This document shows, one piece after another, positions 41,801 to 51,194 of a stretch of 64,000 nucleotides of DNA. The stretch lies in NCBI RefSeq assembly GCF_000242895.2, contig NC_021171.1, forward strand, positions 2,204,001 to 2,268,000. Reading direction: 5' to 3'. The position numbers and the translations under genes were made by a program. This DNA is from Bacillus sp. 1NLA3E. GTDB taxonomy: Bacteria; Bacillota; Bacilli; Bacillales; Cytobacillaceae. A model generated the notes under the pieces. It saw nothing but the letters and a program-made list of their open reading frames with translations. It was not told the origin of the DNA and ran no database searches. How positions within the stretch are numbered: position 1 is the stretch's first letter; the number at the start of each line of letters is the position of its first letter.

Positions 41801-44227
41801 ATGAATAAGAAAAAACTAGTAATGATTGGCAATGGAATGGCGGGTGTACGGACAATTGAAGAGATCCTAAAGCTGGCTCCAGACTATTTTGAAATGACGG
41901 TTTTTGGAAATGAACCGCACCCTAACTATAATCGAATTCAGTTATCAACTGTCCTACAAGGTGATACAAGCTTTCCAGAAATCATTCTAAATTCTTGGGA
42001 ATGGTATGAAAATAATCATATACAATTGTTTACGGGAGAAGCAATTACCAGCATTGATACCGGGAAAAAACAGGTTATTTCAGATAAAGGTAGAGTAACA
42101 GAATACGATGAATTAATTATTGCCACAGGATCAAGTTCATTTATTTTGCCAGTCCCAGGTGCTGATAAAGAAGGCGTTACGGGTTTTCGTGATATTCAAG
42201 ATTGTGAAACAATGATCAAAGTATCTAAACAATATAAAAAAGCGGTTGTTATTGGGGGAGGCCTACTGGGGTTAGAGGCAGCTCGTGGCTTATTAAATCT
42301 TGGCATGAAAGTAGATGTGGTCCATTTAATGCCAGATTTGATGGAAAGACAGCTTGATCCAACTGCATCTTCCATGCTGAAAAGAGAACTTGAATCGCAA
42401 GGAATGAATTTTTTACTTGAAAAACAAACGACAGAAATTTTTGGAGAAGAACGAGTGGAAGGGCTTCGTTTTAGTGATGGCACTGAAATACAAGCAGATC
42501 TTGTTGTAATGGCAGTAGGAATAAAACCGAATACTGTTGTTGCAAAGGTAAGTGGAATTTCAGTAAACCGAGGAATTGTCGTGGACGACTATATGGTGAC
42601 CAGTGATCCTTCTATATATGCAGTTGGAGAATGTGCGGAGCACCGTGGAACGGTATACGGTTTAGTGGCGCCTTTATACGAACAAGGTAAAGTTTTAGCA
42701 GCTCATATTCGTGGCATTGAAACAAAACCGTATGAGGGATCGGTTACTGGAACCCAATTGAAAGTGTCTAATGTCGATCTTTATTCTGCTGGTGAAATAT
42801 TAGACTCCCCACACACAAAAGCGATTAAAATTCATAATGAATATGATGGAGTGTATAAAAAGGTTCTGATTAAAGACAATCAAATTGTCGGTATCGTTTT
42901 GTATGGAGATACAAAGGACAGTACCCGCTTGTATAAAATGCTGAGTACTCAAGAAGATATTAGTGGGATGACAAGTATTTCGTTGTTGCACACAGGTTGT
43001 GGTGGCGGACCCGAAGTGAGCGATGCTGCTTCGATGACCGCTGATGACTTGGTTTGCGGCTGTAATGGTGTTACAAAAGGGACGATTGTCGATGCGATTA
43101 CATCATTGGGCTTAACCACGGTTGAGGAAGTTGGAAGCTGTACCAATGCAGGCCGTTCCTGCGGTCGCTGTAAATCACTCATTTCTGATCTATTAGTTCA
43201 TACACTTGGTGATGAGTATGATGCAACTGCTAAGAAAACTGGTATCTGTTCATGTACAAGCTTAAGCCGAGATGAAGTAGTAGCAGAAATAAAAGAAAAA
43301 GGCTTAACGAATATTAAGGAAGTCATGTACGTTCTTGGCTGGAAACAAGAAGAGGGCTGTTCAAAATGCCGTCCAGCATTAAACTATTACCTCGGGATGA
43401 TTTATCAAGATCAATATAAAGATGATCGTGATTCTCGACTAGTGAATGAAAAAATGCATGCCAATATTCAAAAAGATGGTACTTATACCGTTGTGCCAAG
43501 AATGTATGGTGGAGTAACATCTGCACAGGATTTGAAAAAAATTGGTGAAGTTGTTGAAAAATATGAAGTACCACTAGTGAAATTAACAGGTGGACAGCGA
43601 ATTGGGCTATTCGGTGTTAAAAAAGAAGATCTTCCTGCAATGTGGGAAGAACTAGGGATGCCGTCTGGATACGCCTATGGAAAAACACTTCGTACTGTAA
43701 AAACCTGCGTGGGTGCGCAGTTCTGCCGCTATGGTACTCAGGATTCAATGAGCCTAGGAATTGAGCTAGAAAAGAAATTTGAGCGACTTGATACACCGCA
43801 TAAAGTTAAAATGGGCGTGTCTGCTTGCCCAAGAAATTGTGCCGAAGCTGGTATTAAAGACATTGGTTTTGTAGGTGTAGATGGCGGCTGGGAAATTTAT
43901 ATTGGCGGAAACGGTGGAACAGATCTTCGTGCAGCGGACCTATTAGGCAAAGTGAAAACCCAAACAGACGTGATGGCAATGACGGGAGCGTATCTTCAGT
44001 ATTACCGTGAAACTGCCAACTACTTAGAGCGGACGGCACCTTGGCTAGAACGAGTTGGTCTGGATCATGTAAAAGAAGTATTGGCGAATGAAGAAACTAG
44101 AAAAGCATTGAATGAGCGAATGGATAAAACGTTAACAAAATATATTGAACCGTGGCAAGAGGTAATTGAAAGCAAAGAAATTCAAGCCAAATATTATCAA
44201 ATGCGAAATGTTCCAGTGATAAACTAA
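41801..44227 (+). CDS. nirB: NAD(P)H nitrite reductase, large subunit
   Basis: 808 residues. Order: an FAD/NAD oxidoreductase (about 1-310; GNGMAGVRTIEEIL, VIGGGLLGLEAARGL), two [2Fe-2S] BFD-like domains (about 415-540; CGCNGVTKGTIVDAI, CSCTSLSRDEVVAEI), a ferredoxin-like half, and the siroheme-[4Fe-4S] domain with C636, C642, C676 and C680. It reduces nitrite to ammonia with six electrons from NAD(P)H in the cytoplasm. GGGGGAAC precedes the ATG. It is followed six to fifteen bases later by nirD and then by siroheme genes, which complete its cofactor supply. Confidence 0.97.
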   Translation: MNKKKLVMIGNGMAGVRTIEEILKLAPDYFEMTVFGNEPHPNYNRIQLSTVLQGDTSFPEIILNSWEWYENNHIQLFTGEAITSIDTGKKQVISDKGRVTEYDELIIATGSSSFILPVPGADKEGVTGFRDIQDCETMIKVSKQYKKAVVIGGGLLGLEAARGLLNLGMKVDVVHLMPDLMERQLDPTASSMLKRELESQGMNFLLEKQTTEIFGEERVEGLRFSDGTEIQADLVVMAVGIKPNTVVAKVSGISVNRGIVVDDYMVTSDPSIYAVGECAEHRGTVYGLVAPLYEQGKVLAAHIRGIETKPYEGSVTGTQLKVSNVDLYSAGEILDSPHTKAIKIHNEYDGVYKKVLIKDNQIVGIVLYGDTKDSTRLYKMLSTQEDISGMTSISLLHTGCGGGPEVSDAASMTADDLVCGCNGVTKGTIVDAITSLGLTTVEEVGSCTNAGRSCGRCKSLISDLLVHTLGDEYDATAKKTGICSCTSLSRDEVVAEIKEKGLTNIKEVMYVLGWKQEEGCSKCRPALNYYLGMIYQDQYKDDRDSRLVNEKMHANIQKDGTYTVVPRMYGGVTSAQDLKKIGEVVEKYEVPLVKLTGGQRIGLFGVKKEDLPAMWEELGMPSGYAYGKTLRTVKTCVGAQFCRYGTQDSMSLGIELEKKFERLDTPHKVKMGVSACPRNCAEAGIKDIGFVGVDGGWEIYIGGNGGTDLRAADLLGKVKTQTDVMAMTGAYLQYYRETANYLERTAPWLERVGLDHVKEVLANEETRKALNERMDKTLTKYIEPWQEVIESKEIQAKYYQMRNVPVIN

Positions 44228-44242
44228 GGGAGGTTGATGAAA

Positions 44243-44569
44243 ATGGAAAAAATAAATGTAGCAGTATACTCGGAGCTTCCTGAAAGAGCTGGGCAAATCG
44301 TAAACATTAATGGTGAAGAAATTGTCTTATTCCGGTTAACAAGCGGTGCAGTTAAAGCAGTAGAGAATCGCAGTCCTCATCCTAAGGGTGGAACCCTTTC
44401 TGATGGGCTTGTTAGTGGTGAATATGTGTATTGCCCTGTTTATGATTGGAAAATTTCCTTAATAAATGGACAGGTTCAACTTCCAGATAAAGGTCATGTA
44501 AAAACCTATCTTGTTGAGGTTGAAGGGGATTTTGTTGTCATCAATCTAAATGAAGCGAAAAACAATTAG
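44243..44569 (+). CDS. nirD: Nitrite reductase small subunit, Rieske ligands partly lost
   Basis: 108 residues from the ATG at 44243, nine bases after AAGGGAGG. The fold is that of NirD/NasE Rieske-type subunits (EIVLFRLTSGAVKAVENRSP, GGTLSDGLVSGEYVYCPVYD). The canonical CxH...CxxH ligands are S44, H46, C64 and Y67, so one cysteine and one histidine are replaced and a [2Fe-2S] cluster is unlikely. Some enterobacterial NirD proteins also lack the cluster. It partners with NirB, encoded immediately upstream. Confidence 0.93.
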   Translation: MEKINVAVYSELPERAGQIVNINGEEIVLFRLTSGAVKAVENRSPHPKGGTLSDGLVSGEYVYCPVYDWKISLINGQVQLPDKGHVKTYLVEVEGDFVVINLNEAKNN

Positions 44570-44665
44570 GTGTGATAATATAGATATAATTTTGAAGTAT
44601 GGGGGACATCAATTGCTGTTCCCCTTCTTTTATACATATTGTTGAATGGGAAGGGTGTACACACA

Positions 44666-46126
44666 ATGAGGATTGGAAAAGTGTTTTTAGTAGGGGCTGG
44701 CCCTGGTGATATTGGATTAATGACCCTAAAAGGGCTGGAAGCGATTAAGCATGCCGAGGTTATTTTATACGATCGACTTGCAAATCCAAAACTACTTGAG
44801 TTTACTCCAGCTCATTGTGAGTTCATTTACTGCGGGAAATTACCAGACCGACACACTCTTCGTCAGGAAAAAATAAATGAATTACTTGTTTCAAAAGCTT
44901 TGGAAGGAAAGACAGTTGTGCGATTAAAGGGCGGTGACCCGGGCGTATTTGGTCGGGTTGGTGAGGAAGCAGATGCACTTTCCAAGAACGGTATTATTTT
45001 TGAAATTATTCCGGGTATTTCTTCTGGAATGGCTGCTCCACTTTATGCAGGTATTCCGGTAACTCATCGGGAATTCGGCGAAACTTTTGCCGTCGTAACA
45101 GCACACGATAAATCAAAAGAAGGAAAACCAAGTTTAGATTGGCAGGGGTTGGCCAGCGGAATCGACACGATTGCTTTCTATATGGGAATCGCCAATCTCT
45201 CCTATATTTGCAAAAACCTAATCCAATTTGGTAAACCAGCAACGACTCCAGTTATTCTCATTCAATGGGGGACGTTTGGTCGCCAAAAAACGCTGGAAGG
45301 GACCTTGGAGACGATTGCAGAGAAGGCAGATGAGGTGAAATTCACCAATCCAGCCATCACCCTTGTTGGCAACATCATTTCGCTTCGAGATAAAATGAAT
45401 TGGTTTGAAAAAAAACCTTTGTTTGGCCGCCAAATCCTTTTGGCACGGACAGGAGTTACTCAAAGTGAAATGGCCAAGGAATTAGCAGATCAGGGAGCAG
45501 ACGTTTATGAATTTCCAAAATGGAAAAAAACCACCGTCCCCCTAAATATAAAGGTATTAACGAACCTCAATCAATATGAGCAGATTCTGTTTACCTCCCC
45601 AGAGAGTGTAACGGACTTTTTTGAAGTATTGGTTGAACAAGGAATTGATATTAGGAGTATAAGTGGGGCACTATACGGCGTGTCAATAAAATCGGTAAAA
45701 ACGCTTAATAAATATGGTTTCTTGGCACAATTAGAAAGTGATCTAAAAAGAATTGAAAAGCTGCTTGTTGTCGGGGATAATCGTTATATAAGCAAATACG
45801 AAAATAGTGATATTTATATAACAAGCAAGCTGGAGATTGATGAAAAATTTTCCCAAGTGTTGAAGCTGATGTTCGCTGAGGCTAGCCTGGATACAATCAT
45901 TTTTCCTAGTAGTCTTTCCGTGGAAAAACTCCTTCAGGAGATGGAGAAAACTCAGATCCTACCGAGATCAATTTTTGAGACAGCTGAAATTATTTGTATG
46001 GGGGAAAAAACCTCACAAATGGCTGAAGCATATGGTTTAACGGAATACAAAATGCCCCAACAACCATCAAAGCTTTCTTTAATGGAATGTTTAATGAAAA
46101 ATAGTCAGGATAGAAGCTGTTTGTGA
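44666..46126 (+). CDS. Uroporphyrinogen-III C-methyltransferase / uroporphyrinogen-III synthase fusion
   Basis: About 486 residues from the ATG at 44666 (AAGGGTG upstream; a TTG at 44639 lengthens the frame without support). Residues 1-240 are a SUMT/CobA methyltransferase: FLVGAGPGDIGLMTLKGLEA, RLKGGDPGVFGRVGEE and PGISSGMAAPLYAGIPVTHR. The rest (about 250-475) resembles a HemD-type two-lobe domain, but is weakly conserved. It makes precorrin-2 from uroporphyrinogen III with two SAM, the first step to siroheme. In Bacillus this fits NasF-type genes of nitrite assimilation. Confidence 0.9.
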   Translation: MRIGKVFLVGAGPGDIGLMTLKGLEAIKHAEVILYDRLANPKLLEFTPAHCEFIYCGKLPDRHTLRQEKINELLVSKALEGKTVVRLKGGDPGVFGRVGEEADALSKNGIIFEIIPGISSGMAAPLYAGIPVTHREFGETFAVVTAHDKSKEGKPSLDWQGLASGIDTIAFYMGIANLSYICKNLIQFGKPATTPVILIQWGTFGRQKTLEGTLETIAEKADEVKFTNPAITLVGNIISLRDKMNWFEKKPLFGRQILLARTGVTQSEMAKELADQGADVYEFPKWKKTTVPLNIKVLTNLNQYEQILFTSPESVTDFFEVLVEQGIDIRSISGALYGVSIKSVKTLNKYGFLAQLESDLKRIEKLLVVGDNRYISKYENSDIYITSKLEIDEKFSQVLKLMFAEASLDTIIFPSSLSVEKLLQEMEKTQILPRSIFETAEIICMGEKTSQMAEAYGLTEYKMPQQPSKLSLMECLMKNSQDRSCL

Positions 46127-46180
46127 CATCTATGCGAAAATGGAAAATGATAGAACAGTATAAGAAACGGATGTGGTTAT

Positions 46181-46807
46181 ATGGTTGCACACTATCCTAT
46201 AAGTCTGAATTTAGCAGGCAAGAATGTGATCGTCATCGGTGGCGGCAAAATTGCTGAACGCAAAATAAGGTCATTATTGGAAAAAGGGGCCCATATTGTG
46301 GTGATTAGTCCTGACTTGACAGCAGGTTTGAAAAAAATGGCTGAGGACAAAATAGTTTTTTGGAAAAACAAGCAATTTTCTCCAAGTGATGTAGAATCAG
46401 CTTTTCTTATTATTGCTGCGACTAACGATAAGCAAATCAATCTCGCTGTTAAAAGATCTGCAGGAGAACACCAGCTTGTTTCTTTAGTAGATGATCCGGG
46501 AAACTCAGATTTTCAATTCCCATCAGTTTTGAGGAGAGGGAAACTATCAATTGCCATTTCTACAGAAGGTGCAAGTCCAATTTTAGCAAAAGAAATCCGC
46601 AAACAATTGGAGCAGCAATTTGATGATCAATATGTTGACTATCTAGAATTTCTTTCAGAATCTCGAAAAACGATTTTGGAGACGGTTCAAGATCCTACTA
46701 AAAAGAAAGAGCTTCTTAAAGCAATTGTCAGTCCAAGTTATTTGGGAAGCACCAATCGTCAAAAGGAATTTCAATTCCTTTTAATTCAAGTACAAGGTGA
46801 AGATTAG
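46181..46807 (+). CDS. sirC: Precorrin-2 dehydrogenase (siroheme synthase, SirC type)
   Basis: 208 residues: an NAD-binding fold (LNLAGKNVIVIGGGKIAERK) and the following siroheme-synthase central helices (FPSVLRRGKLSIAISTEGAS, PILAKEIRKQLEQQF). It oxidises precorrin-2 to sirohydrochlorin with NAD+. Dual-function CysG or Met8 proteins also chelate iron; here the separate ferrochelatase gene (sirB) is not in the window. It starts 55 bases after the CobA-HemD stop, and probably belongs to the nirBD operon. Confidence 0.9.
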   Translation: MVAHYPISLNLAGKNVIVIGGGKIAERKIRSLLEKGAHIVVISPDLTAGLKKMAEDKIVFWKNKQFSPSDVESAFLIIAATNDKQINLAVKRSAGEHQLVSLVDDPGNSDFQFPSVLRRGKLSIAISTEGASPILAKEIRKQLEQQFDDQYVDYLEFLSESRKTILETVQDPTKKKELLKAIVSPSYLGSTNRQKEFQFLLIQVQGED

Positions 46808-46989
46808 CATCCTTGCAACTACACATATATTAATTTGGTGAAGAATAGCACAAGATTTCCGAAAAATGTTAAAATTAATATAGTTTCATGGGGGGCATTT
46901 TCCTAACCTCTCTTTTACAACGCTTTCATTCATTGTGACGACCAAAGATTTTCTTACATAAATAGAAAAGATATTGGGGGAAGACTAGG

Positions 46990-47409
46990 ATGAGCGAAGA
47001 AATTAAAAACGTACTGCGTGAAGTCTTAAAGGAAGAATTTGCTGAATTTCGAAGAACCACAATGGAGCTTCAAAACGATCTTGCTGAGTTAAGGGTTGAG
47101 GCCTCGGACCGTATGGAAAAGCTGGAGCATATCTTAGGTAATCTCGATCAGCGAATTGGAACCATGGAAAAAAAAGATGAAAAAATGGCTGATTGTTTGG
47201 AAAAAATCGAACATGATTATGAACGAAAGGACAAGAAAATTAGTAGTATCATTGTTCAGTATCAGCATTTAGAATCATTTATTGGAACCGAAATAAAACG
47301 ATTAACAGCCATTCACGATAAGCAAAAAACTATTGATCTACTTGCGGCACGGTCGATTCAGCATGAAGCTGATATTAATGAACTAAACCGAGTCGTAAAA
47401 AATCATTAA
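46990..47409 (+). CDS. Coiled-coil hypothetical protein (139 aa)
   Basis: 139 residues, almost wholly helical and charged (EEIKNVLREVLKEEFAEFRR, LEHILGNLDQRIGTMEKKD), with heptads through most of the length and one cysteine near 79. No membrane segment or known domain is seen. TGGGGGAAG precedes the ATG, and a terminator follows, so the gene is real. It follows the siroheme gene by 180 bases with a gap that holds a possible promoter region. Function unknown. Confidence 0.75.
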   Translation: MSEEIKNVLREVLKEEFAEFRRTTMELQNDLAELRVEASDRMEKLEHILGNLDQRIGTMEKKDEKMADCLEKIEHDYERKDKKISSIIVQYQHLESFIGTEIKRLTAIHDKQKTIDLLAARSIQHEADINELNRVVKNH

Positions 47410-47423
47410 TTTAATCATATTAA

Positions 47424-47457
47424 AGGGTAGATATAGCTGGTGAAGCTAAGTCTATCC
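47424..47457 (+). terminator. Intrinsic terminator
   Basis: AGGGTAGA/TCTATCCT outer stem and AGCT/AGCT inner stem, followed by TTTTTT. A separate perfect palindrome TTAACTTTG-GAGAA-CAAAGTTAA follows at 47462-47484. Confidence 0.85.
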
Positions 47458-47603
47458 TTTTTTAACTTTGGAGAACAAAGTTAAGTCCGTGTCAAAAAAA
47501 CATTTGTGCTTTCCTGGAAGAAAAGCCTTGATTCTTTTTTCATAAAGGGTGATAATAATAACTAAATTTGGCACTTAGAAATTTGAGAGCAGGGGTTGTT
47601 AGA

Positions 47604-48965
47604 ATGAAGGTTGTAAAATTCGGAGGTTCATCACTAGCATCAGGTGAACAAGTTGAAAAAGTTTTTCAGATTGTCTTAAATGATTCAGAGCGTAAAATAG
47701 TTGTCGTTTCAGCTCCTGGTAAACGGTTTGCTGATGATATAAAGGTTACAGATTTATTAATTGCTTGTGCCGAACGTTATTTGGAATGTGGAGATGCACA
47801 AGAATTAGTTGATAGCATTATAGAAAGATATTCTACCATTGCCAATGAACTAGGACTTTCTACCGATATCATTAAAAAAATCAAAGGGGACCTATTAGAA
47901 TTGCTAAATGGTGACAAGAGTTCACCTGAGCGGTATCTTGATGCGGTTAAGGCAAGTGGGGAAGACAATAACGCAAAATTAGTCGCTGCTTATTTCCAAC
48001 ATCGAGGTGTGGAAGCCTCATATGTTAATCCGAAAGAAGCAGGGCTCCTTGTAAGTAATGAACCCGGAAATGCTCAAGTTCTTCCAGAATCCTATGACCG
48101 GTTATATTCTCTTCGTGAGCGGTCAGGAATCGTTATTTTTCCAGGGTTCTTTGGATATAACGAATTTGGTGAAGTATTAACTTTTTCACGAAGCGGATCA
48201 GATATTACCGGATCCATTCTTGCCAATGCTATTAAAGCTGATTTATATGAGAATTTTACCGATGTTGATGCCGTTTATTCGGTGAATCCAAGTATTGTCC
48301 AAAACCCGAAGGAAATCCGGGAGTTAACCTATCGTGAAATGCGCGAGCTTTCCTATGCTGGCTTCTCTGTTTTCCATGATGAGGCTCTCATCCCTGCGTT
48401 TCGGGCAGGAATTCCCGTTAATGTGAAAAATACAAATAATCCGTCTGCACCAGGAACTAGAATTGTAAATGCGAGGAGTCTCACTAGTGGTCCAGTTGTT
48501 GGAATTGCTAGTGATGGTGGCTTCTGCAGTATTTATGTCAGCAAATATTTAATGAACCGTGAAATTGGTTTCGGACGAAAGTTGCTGCAAATTTTAGAGG
48601 ACTTTGGTTTCTCCTATGAGCACATACCATCAGGAATTGATGATATTTCAATTATTTTAAGTCAAGGACAAATGAGTCCTGAAAATGAAACAGCTATTGT
48701 CAATCGAATTAAGAATGAGTTACATGCAGATGAGGTATCAGTTGTACATGATTTGGCGCTAATTATGGTCGTTGGTGAAGGAATGCGCCATAACGTAGGA
48801 ACAACCTCACGCGCTGCAAAGGCGTTGGCGAACGCTCACGTAAATATTGAAATGATTAACCAAGGTTCTTCTGAAGTCAGTATGATGTTTGGCGTTAAGG
48901 AAGAATTGGAGAAAAGAGCAGTCCAAGCGTTGTATCATGAGTTCTTTGCAAGTGTGTTAGTGTAA
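47604..48965 (+). CDS. yclM: Aspartokinase (lysC/yclM type III)
   Basis: About 453 residues from the ATG at 47604 (AGGGG eight bases upstream). The kinase motif is MKVVKFGGSSLASGEQVEKV; the aspartate site includes FSRSGSDITGSILA and FTDVDAVYSVNP; two ACT domains occupy about 310-453 (GFCSIYVSKYLMNREIGFGR, VGTTSRAAKALANAHVNIEM). It phosphorylates aspartate for lysine, threonine, methionine and cell-wall diaminopimelate. The length and ACT layout match Bacillus aspartokinase III. I saw no lysine riboswitch upstream. Confidence 0.94.
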   Translation: MKVVKFGGSSLASGEQVEKVFQIVLNDSERKIVVVSAPGKRFADDIKVTDLLIACAERYLECGDAQELVDSIIERYSTIANELGLSTDIIKKIKGDLLELLNGDKSSPERYLDAVKASGEDNNAKLVAAYFQHRGVEASYVNPKEAGLLVSNEPGNAQVLPESYDRLYSLRERSGIVIFPGFFGYNEFGEVLTFSRSGSDITGSILANAIKADLYENFTDVDAVYSVNPSIVQNPKEIRELTYREMRELSYAGFSVFHDEALIPAFRAGIPVNVKNTNNPSAPGTRIVNARSLTSGPVVGIASDGGFCSIYVSKYLMNREIGFGRKLLQILEDFGFSYEHIPSGIDDISIILSQGQMSPENETAIVNRIKNELHADEVSVVHDLALIMVVGEGMRHNVGTTSRAAKALANAHVNIEMINQGSSEVSMMFGVKEELEKRAVQALYHEFFASVLV

Positions 48966-48984
48966 TTTAGAGGAATGAATAATA

Positions 48985-49033
48985 TTAAAGCCCTGTTCAT
49001 CAAGCTGGTAAGAGGATGAATAGGGCTTATTTA
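48985..49033. terminator. Terminator after the aspartokinase gene
   Basis: AAAGCCCTGTTCATC pairs with GATGAATAGGGCTT around a short loop, followed by ATTTATC; convergent genes share it. Confidence 0.85.
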
Positions 49034-49058
49034 TCATGACTAAAGGAATCAAGACAAC

Positions 49059-49586
49059 TCAAGGCTTAACTAATCCCAATACATAGGTATCCAGTGATTC
49101 ACCATTTTGATAAATATAATCTCGCAAAATCCCTTCTTCCTCAAATCCCAGCTTCTTCAGAAGATGAATAGAGGCTTCATTCTCTGATAAAACAATCGCA
49201 CCAATCCGGTTAAGTTTCAAATTTTCAAACCCGTAAGAAACTATTTTCATAACAGCTTCTGTTGCATATCCTCGATTCCAAAAATAAGAATGAATTTCAT
49301 ACCCAATTTCTGCACGTCGATGAATGGGTGACCACAAATTAAATCCGATTGTTCCAATAAGCCCTTTTTGGTCTTTCCGTTCAATTCCCCATCGCATGCC
49401 TCGACGGTCTTGATAGCTTTTGGAAAAGGTCCCAATTAGGTTACCTGACTCCTGTAATGTAGTAAAGGTTTTAACTCCATAATATTGCGTGACCTCTTTC
49501 AGCGAAAAAATTCGAAAAATATCAACCGTATCCTTCATTGTAATTTCCCTTAGAATTAGTCTATCCGTTGTAAGTGTTGGTATCAT
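49059..49586 (-). CDS. GNAT acetyltransferase, RimJ/RimL type
   Basis: 175 residues with the RimJ/RimL signature: TDRLILREITMKDTVDIFRI at the start, IGTIGFNLWSPIHRRAEIGY, the CoA-binding loop RGYATEAV, and NEASIHLLKKLGFEEEGILR. It transfers acetyl from acetyl-CoA to an amino group, of a ribosomal or other protein N-terminus, or of a small molecule. The substrate is unknown. GGAGGTG precedes the ATG. Confidence 0.9.
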   Translation of the reverse strand: MIPTLTTDRLILREITMKDTVDIFRIFSLKEVTQYYGVKTFTTLQESGNLIGTFSKSYQDRRGMRWGIERKDQKGLIGTIGFNLWSPIHRRAEIGYEIHSYFWNRGYATEAVMKIVSYGFENLKLNRIGAIVLSENEASIHLLKKLGFEEEGILRDYIYQNGESLDTYVLGLVKP

Positions 49587-49705
49587 GGCACACCTCCGCA
49601 GCTTTCTTGTTTAAGAGTTCGATATAATCAACCCTAAAACCTTTTTTGTTAGATATTGTGAACGAATGTTGAAAAAAGAAAACTAGATAAATCATCTGAA
49701 CATTC

Positions 49706-49734
49706 TTGACTTTTTGGATGAAAATCTGCATAAT
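49706..49734 (+). promoter_or_regulatory. Sigma-A promoter of proBA
   Basis: TTGACT (49706-49711) and CATAAT (49729-49734) with a 17-base spacer, just before the T-box leader. Confidence 0.75.
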
Positions 49735-49754
49735 AAATTAAAATCAAAGAACGT

Positions 49755-49982
49755 TGAAGAAGGATTAGTATGCATCTACTTTATGTGACAGAGAGCGGTG
49801 TCTATAAGCTGGAAGGCCCGCCACGTTAAAGCTGCAGAACCTGCCTTCTGAGTCCTATGTCAAACATAGGCGCAATCTTGCGTTATCAGTCAAAGTGGGA
49901 TGTTGTATACATCCAATCAAGGTGGTACCACGGAAGTTAAAGTGCTTTTCGTCCTTATTTTATAGGATGAATAGGGCTTTTT
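49755..49982 (+). promoter_or_regulatory. T-box leader of proBA (tRNA-Pro sensing)
   Basis: Stem I begins GAAGAAGGATTAGTA and contains the AGAGAG bulge; the T-box AAGGTGGTACCACGG is at 49919-49933. A terminator follows: AAGTGCTTTTCGTCCT with AGGATGAATAGGGCTT and seven Ts (49937-49982). Uncharged tRNA should stabilise the antiterminator and turn proBA on. The specifier is probably the proline codon CCT at 49840-49842 (AGAACCTGCC), but the fold was not computed. Confidence 0.92.
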
Positions 49983-50087
49983 TTATTTACAAAAAGCATT
50001 CTTTTTAAAATATCAATAGGTTCTCGTTCAGTGCTTCGCGACTGGAGCTAATCAAACTAGGATTTTGTCTAACATGGAGGAACAGGT

Positions 50088-51179
50088 ATGGAAAAAAAGC
50101 GGGTTGTAGTCAAAATTGGGAGTAGTTCTTTAACAAATTCAAAAGGTGAAATTGATTATGAAAAATTCATTGATCATATTCAGGCAATTGCCGCAATGCG
50201 TGAAGCGGGCCATGAAATTGTTTTAGTTTCATCTGGTGCAGTGGCAGCTGGTTTTGCACGACTTGGCTATCCTTCCAGACCAGTAACTTTAAAAGGGAAA
50301 CAGGCTGCTGCTGCTGTTGGCCAAAGCTTGCTCATCCAGTCCTATATGGAACAGTTAGGCAAATATAATATTATCCCTGCTCAAATTTTAATAACTCGGA
50401 ATGACTTTTCTAAAAAGGATCGCTACCGAAATGCTTATTCGACGATTACAGAGTTATTAGAAAGAGGAATTCTGCCAATAATCAATGAAAATGATACAGT
50501 TTCGGTTGAAGAGTTGACCTTTGGTGATAATGACATGCTTTCGGCATTGGTAAGTGGGTTAGTTCATGCCGAGCAAGTGATTATTCTAACCGACATAAAT
50601 GGACTCTACAATGCCAACCCTCGAAAAAATCCTGATGCTAAAAGATTTAATTATCTCGAGGAAGTGACGGACGACATGCTTTCTGTCGCTGATAGTACAG
50701 GTTCAAATGTTGGAACTGGGGGGATGCTTTCAAAGCTAATTGCAGCTAAAACTGCTCTTTCCTTAGGTGTTCGCATTTTTATCGGGAATGGGAAAGGGAG
50801 AAACAAATTACTGGAAATTTTGGAGGGGGAAGGTGACGGAACCTATATTGGTGCTCGTGACCTGACTGCTGTTACAAATAACAAGCAATGGATTGCACTT
50901 CATTCCGAGGTATCTGGCCAAATTTTTGTGGATAAAGGTGCAGAGGATGCTCTGCTGTTACAGGGTGGGAGCCTATTGCCTGCCGGGATATACGATGTTA
51001 ACGGTTCATTTGAAAAAGGTGAAGTAGTAGAAGTGTTTGGTACGACTGGGCTGCTGGGTAAGGGGGAGGTTCTATACTCTTCTGAACAATTAATGAAGAT
51101 TATGGGAAAAAGAACAGACGAATTGACTAGTGTGGTAAAGATGGCTGTTATTCACAGAGATAAATGGGTTCAAGCATAA
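50088..51179 (+). CDS. proB: Glutamate 5-kinase
   Basis: 363 residues: an amino-acid kinase domain (1-255; VVVKIGSSSLTNSKGEIDYE, NENDTVSVEELTFGDNDMLS, GTGGMLSKLIAAKTA) and a C-terminal PUA domain (about 275-355). It phosphorylates glutamate, the first step to proline. GGAGG precedes the ATG. Controlled by the T-box leader and followed 15 bases later by proA. Proline feedback inhibition is a family property; it cannot be judged from this sequence alone. Confidence 0.97.
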   Translation: MEKKRVVVKIGSSSLTNSKGEIDYEKFIDHIQAIAAMREAGHEIVLVSSGAVAAGFARLGYPSRPVTLKGKQAAAAVGQSLLIQSYMEQLGKYNIIPAQILITRNDFSKKDRYRNAYSTITELLERGILPIINENDTVSVEELTFGDNDMLSALVSGLVHAEQVIILTDINGLYNANPRKNPDAKRFNYLEEVTDDMLSVADSTGSNVGTGGMLSKLIAAKTALSLGVRIFIGNGKGRNKLLEILEGEGDGTYIGARDLTAVTNNKQWIALHSEVSGQIFVDKGAEDALLLQGGSLLPAGIYDVNGSFEKGEVVEVFGTTGLLGKGEVLYSSEQLMKIMGKRTDELTSVVKMAVIHRDKWVQA

Positions 51180-51194
51180 AAGGGAGGGAATAAT

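Noticed and set aside
46915-46935. Catabolite-response-like sequence (TGAAAGCGTTGTAA on the minus strand)
   Set aside because: One key position differs from the cre pattern, and no carbon-use gene follows, so a chance match is more likely.
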